Below, one piece after another: positions 61,784 to 64,000 of a stretch of 64,000 bases of DNA. The DNA comes from JAIQFL01 sp035295745. Lineage in GTDB: Bacteria; Acidobacteriota; Terriglobia; Bryobacterales; Bryobacteraceae. The translations under genes and the position numbers were made by a program. The notes under the pieces were generated by a model. The model was not told the origin of the DNA and made no database searches. It was given only the letters and a program-made list of their open reading frames with translations. Each line of letters opens with the position of its first letter. Within the stretch, counting starts at the first letter, position 1. Location: contig DATGIL010000034.1 in the NCBI GenBank assembly GCA_035295745.1, positions 1-64,000 on the forward strand, in the 5' to 3' direction.

Positions 61784-62797
61784 ATGATGACGACACACCA
61801 GATTACGCTGATCCCAGGCGACGGTATCGGGCCCGAAGTGGCCGAAGCTACCGTACGCGCCGTGGAGGCCACCGGGGTAGCGATCGAATGGGACCCAGTG
61901 GAAGCCGGTGCGCGCGCCTTGGCCGCGCAGGGCCAGTTAATTCCAGACGATGTATTCGCCTCGCTGGAGGTCACCAAAGTGGGCCTGAAGGGTCCGACGG
62001 CAACGCCGATTGGCGGCGGCCACCAGAGCATCAATGTAGCCTTGCGCAAAAAACTCGGGCTCTACGTAAACTTCCGCCCTGTGCGTATGCTGCCCGGCCT
62101 CAAAACACGATACTCGGACCTCGACCTCGACCTGGCGATCTTTCGTGAGAATACCGAAGATCTGTATTCCGGCCTGGAGCATGAGGTGGTTCCGGGAGTC
62201 GTAGAAAGTCTCAAGATCATCACCGAGAAGGCATCCACCAAGATCGCCCGTGCAGCCTTCGAATACGCGCGGCGCGAAGGCCGCCGCCAAGTCACGGCTA
62301 TTCACAAAGCCAACATCATGAAGCTGAGTGACGGACTGTTCCTCAAGTGCTGCCGGCAGATCGCTTCGGAGTTCAAGGATGTCGAGTACACCGAGTTGAT
62401 CGTGGACAACGCCTGCATGCAGCTCGTGATGCGCCCTGAGAAATTCGATCTGCTGGTGATGCCGAATCTGTATGGCGATATCATCTCCGATCTCACAGCC
62501 GGCCTGGTGGGCGGCTTGGGCATCGTACCTGGCGCGAATCTCGGCGATCGCTGTGCCATCTTCGAAGCGGTCCATGGCACTGCGCCCGATATTGCGGGCA
62601 AGGGCCTGGCGAATCCTACGGCGCTCATGCAATCGGCCGTTCTGATGCTCGCTCACATCGGCGAGCGCGAGGCTTCGAAGCGCCTGCAGAACGCGGTTCA
62701 TCGCGTTTACGCCGAGGGTCAGTCGCTGACGGGCGATGTCGGCGGCAAGGCTTCCACGACGGAATTCACCAGTGCCATCATCCGTTGCCTGAATTAG
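61784..62797 (+). CDS. NAD-type isocitrate/isopropylmalate dehydrogenase family enzyme
   Basis: 337 residues. ITLIPGDGIGPEV at the N-terminus, substrate loop SINVALRKKLGLYVNFRPVRMLPG with the conserved Arg residues, RENTEDLYSGLEHEVVPG (typical of isocitrate enzymes: Glu-Asn-Thr-Glu), HKANIMKLSDGLFL, NLYGDIISDLTAGLVGGLGIVPGANLG, and HGTAPDIAGKGLANPTALMQSA. Length and the ENTED-LYSG motif point to NAD-dependent isocitrate dehydrogenase rather than LeuB, oxidising isocitrate to 2-oxoglutarate in the TCA cycle. A homoisocitrate-like role cannot be excluded. Leaderless start at 61784 or the next ATG. Confidence 0.93.
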   Translation: MMTTHQITLIPGDGIGPEVAEATVRAVEATGVAIEWDPVEAGARALAAQGQLIPDDVFASLEVTKVGLKGPTATPIGGGHQSINVALRKKLGLYVNFRPVRMLPGLKTRYSDLDLDLAIFRENTEDLYSGLEHEVVPGVVESLKIITEKASTKIARAAFEYARREGRRQVTAIHKANIMKLSDGLFLKCCRQIASEFKDVEYTELIVDNACMQLVMRPEKFDLLVMPNLYGDIISDLTAGLVGGLGIVPGANLGDRCAIFEAVHGTAPDIAGKGLANPTALMQSAVLMLAHIGEREASKRLQNAVHRVYAEGQSLTGDVGGKASTTEFTSAIIRCLN

Positions 62798-62832
62798 TTT
62801 TGGTATAGAATTAAAGACCATTGGAGGAGTCC

Positions 62833-64000
62833 ATGCTCGCACCGCGATCGATCCAATGGTCCCTGCAACTGGCGATTTTGGGGCTACTGGCCGATCCCTC
62901 GGCAGGTATCTCCCAGAAGACTTCGCCTCCGGAAATCGCTCAACCAGAACCGGTGAAGTTGAGTCCGCAGGACGACCATCAGCGTCTGATGGATCTTCTC
63001 CACATCACCGAAGTCCGCCGGGGTCGCGACGGCAACAACAAGGACTCGCCGTATTACGCGAACTACGACGAGTCGAAGGCGAATCCTTTTCCGAAACTGC
63101 CGGACCCACTGGTGCTGAATAACGGCAAGAAAGTCACCAAGGCGTCCGATTGGTGGGAGAAGCGCCGCCCGGAAATCGTGGAGGACTTCGATCGCGAAGT
63201 ATATGGCCGCGTCCCCAAGAACGTGCCTGGTGTGAAATGGGAAGTGACCAGCACTACTGAAGGCACGGTCGGCGATATCCCGGTGGTCACCAAGCAACTC
63301 GTGGGCACGGTGGACGACTCCTCGTATCCGCTGATCGCGGTCAAGATCCAGTTGACTCTGACTACACCGGCAAAGGCGGCCGGGCCGGTGCCGGTAATGA
63401 TGATCTTCGGTGGCGGCTTCGGACTGGGACGCGGGCCCGGAGCGCCAGCCGCTCCCCCTCCTCCGGACGGTCCGCCTTATCTGCCGAACGCTTTTACCCC
63501 GCCGCCTCCTCCGTTTCGCGGTGTTCCGGGGAAGGCGCCCGCTCCTGGCGGCCCGCCAAGGGCGCCCAGCGGGCCGAGCGCACAGCAACAAATTCTCGAT
63601 AAGGGATGGGGGTATGCCACATTAAACCCCAATAGCGTTCAAGCCGACAGTGGCTGGGGCCTGACGCTCGGAATTATCGGACTGGTCAATAAGGGCCAGC
63701 CTCGCAAGGCCGACGATTGGGGCGCTCTGCGCGCGTGGGCGTGGGGCGCCAGCCGCGCCCTCGACTACTTCGAGACCGACAAGTCGGTAAACGCCAAACG
63801 AGTCGGGCTGGAGGGCCATTCCCGCTACGGCAAAGCGACACTGGTGGCGATGGCCTACGATCCGCGCTTCTGGATTGCGTATGTGAGTTCGTCGGGTGAA
63901 GGTGGCGCGAAACTCAATCGCCGCGACTGGGGCGAGATTGTGGAGAATGTCGCCGGATCGGGCGAGTATCACTGGATGGCGGGCAATTTCATCAAGTATT
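62833..64000 (+). CDS. CE15-like glucuronoyl esterase, incomplete at window edge
   Basis: 389 residues are visible; the frame is open at 64000. GGAGG lies just before the ATG. After a short signal peptide (SLQLAILGLLADPSAG) come SDWWEKRRPEIVEDFDREVYGRVP, VMMIFGGGFGLG, WGYATLNPNSVQADSG, and the nucleophile elbow EGHSRYGKATLVAM (G-H-S-R) of the CE15/acetyl-xylan-esterase-like group, then SSSGEGGAKLNRRDWGE. CE15 enzymes cleave ester links between lignin and 4-O-methyl-glucuronoxylan. An unusual Pro/Gly/Ala-rich insert (about 200-250) splits the N-terminal part of the fold. Confidence 0.88.
   Translation, partial: MLAPRSIQWSLQLAILGLLADPSAGISQKTSPPEIAQPEPVKLSPQDDHQRLMDLLHITEVRRGRDGNNKDSPYYANYDESKANPFPKLPDPLVLNNGKKVTKASDWWEKRRPEIVEDFDREVYGRVPKNVPGVKWEVTSTTEGTVGDIPVVTKQLVGTVDDSSYPLIAVKIQLTLTTPAKAAGPVPVMMIFGGGFGLGRGPGAPAAPPPPDGPPYLPNAFTPPPPPFRGVPGKAPAPGGPPRAPSGPSAQQQILDKGWGYATLNPNSVQADSGWGLTLGIIGLVNKGQPRKADDWGALRAWAWGASRALDYFETDKSVNAKRVGLEGHSRYGKATLVAMAYDPRFWIAYVSSSGEGGAKLNRRDWGEIVENVAGSGEYHWMAGNFIKY

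Overview
The window looks like part of the chromosome of an Acidobacteriota bacterium, most likely of the Solibacter/Bryobacter group (Bryobacterales). The evidence is a set of protein types characteristic of that lineage: two ADOP-type ABC permeases each next to a PadR regulator, a winged-helix/PD40 fusion, a Ser/Thr kinase with a PD40 propeller coupled to an ECF sigma factor, an Oar-like TonB-dependent receptor, a DUF1800/DUF1501 pair, Solibacter-type TIGR03437 C-terminal domains, and two cytochrome c/quinoprotein modules. Base composition is uniformly GC rich. I see no rRNA, no complete insertion sequence, no CRISPR array and no intact phage module. The one RNA gene is a tRNA-Leu(UAG).

Layout. 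1-5.9 kb: repeats, two exported beta-propeller proteins and the first cytochrome c/quinoprotein pair. 6-13 kb: DUF1080 hydrolase, GntR/LacI-type repressor, HAD phosphatase, a subtilase with a C-terminal VVWGS hexapeptide repeat preceded by a small protein carrying the same hexads, and a histidine kinase. 13-20 kb: tRNA-Leu, DUF1501/DUF1800, SIMPL-domain protein, MsrA, and a TOTE-type primase-helicase. 20.3-25.7 kb: a broken AbiE toxin-antitoxin locus whose toxin gene is split by a 4.4 kb block holding a wHTH-PD40 protein, a double cupredoxin, an SCO protein and a fragment of dxs. 25.7-39.9 kb: SDR, PadR/ADOP locus 1, acyl-CoA carboxylase beta subunit, the second cytochrome/quinoprotein pair, PadR/ADOP locus 2, an S9-fold protein without its catalytic serine, and ExbD. 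40-49 kb: kinase and sigma factor, a frameshifted multicopper oxidase, a cytochrome-ankyrin-cyclase-like chimera, and a GH130 protein. 49.5-64 kb: TIGR03437 remnant, S53 sedolisin, CopA/CopZ, GNAT, a tiny Lys-rich exported protein, DUF5666 protein, Oar-like receptor, Pcm, isocitrate dehydrogenase family enzyme, and a CE15-type esterase cut by the window edge.

How the genes fit together. Much of the window encodes exported proteins for an oligotrophic soil life: polymer-degrading enzymes (DUF1080, CE15, GH130, S8 and S53 proteases), outer-membrane uptake (Oar-like receptor, ExbD), periplasmic electron carriers (two diheme cytochromes with quinoprotein-like propellers) and copper handling (double cupredoxin, SCO, multicopper oxidase, CopA/CopZ). 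Several promoters appear to give leaderless mRNAs, and both PadR genes have palindromes over their own promoters.

The observations I rate highest are the split AbiE locus, the shared VWG hexad of the subtilase and its small neighbour with twin upstream operators, the cytochrome-ankyrin-cyclase chimera, the quinoproteins that seem to lack cofactor ligands, and the S9 protein with a dead active site. No function is experimentally established here; family assignments come from motifs I could read.
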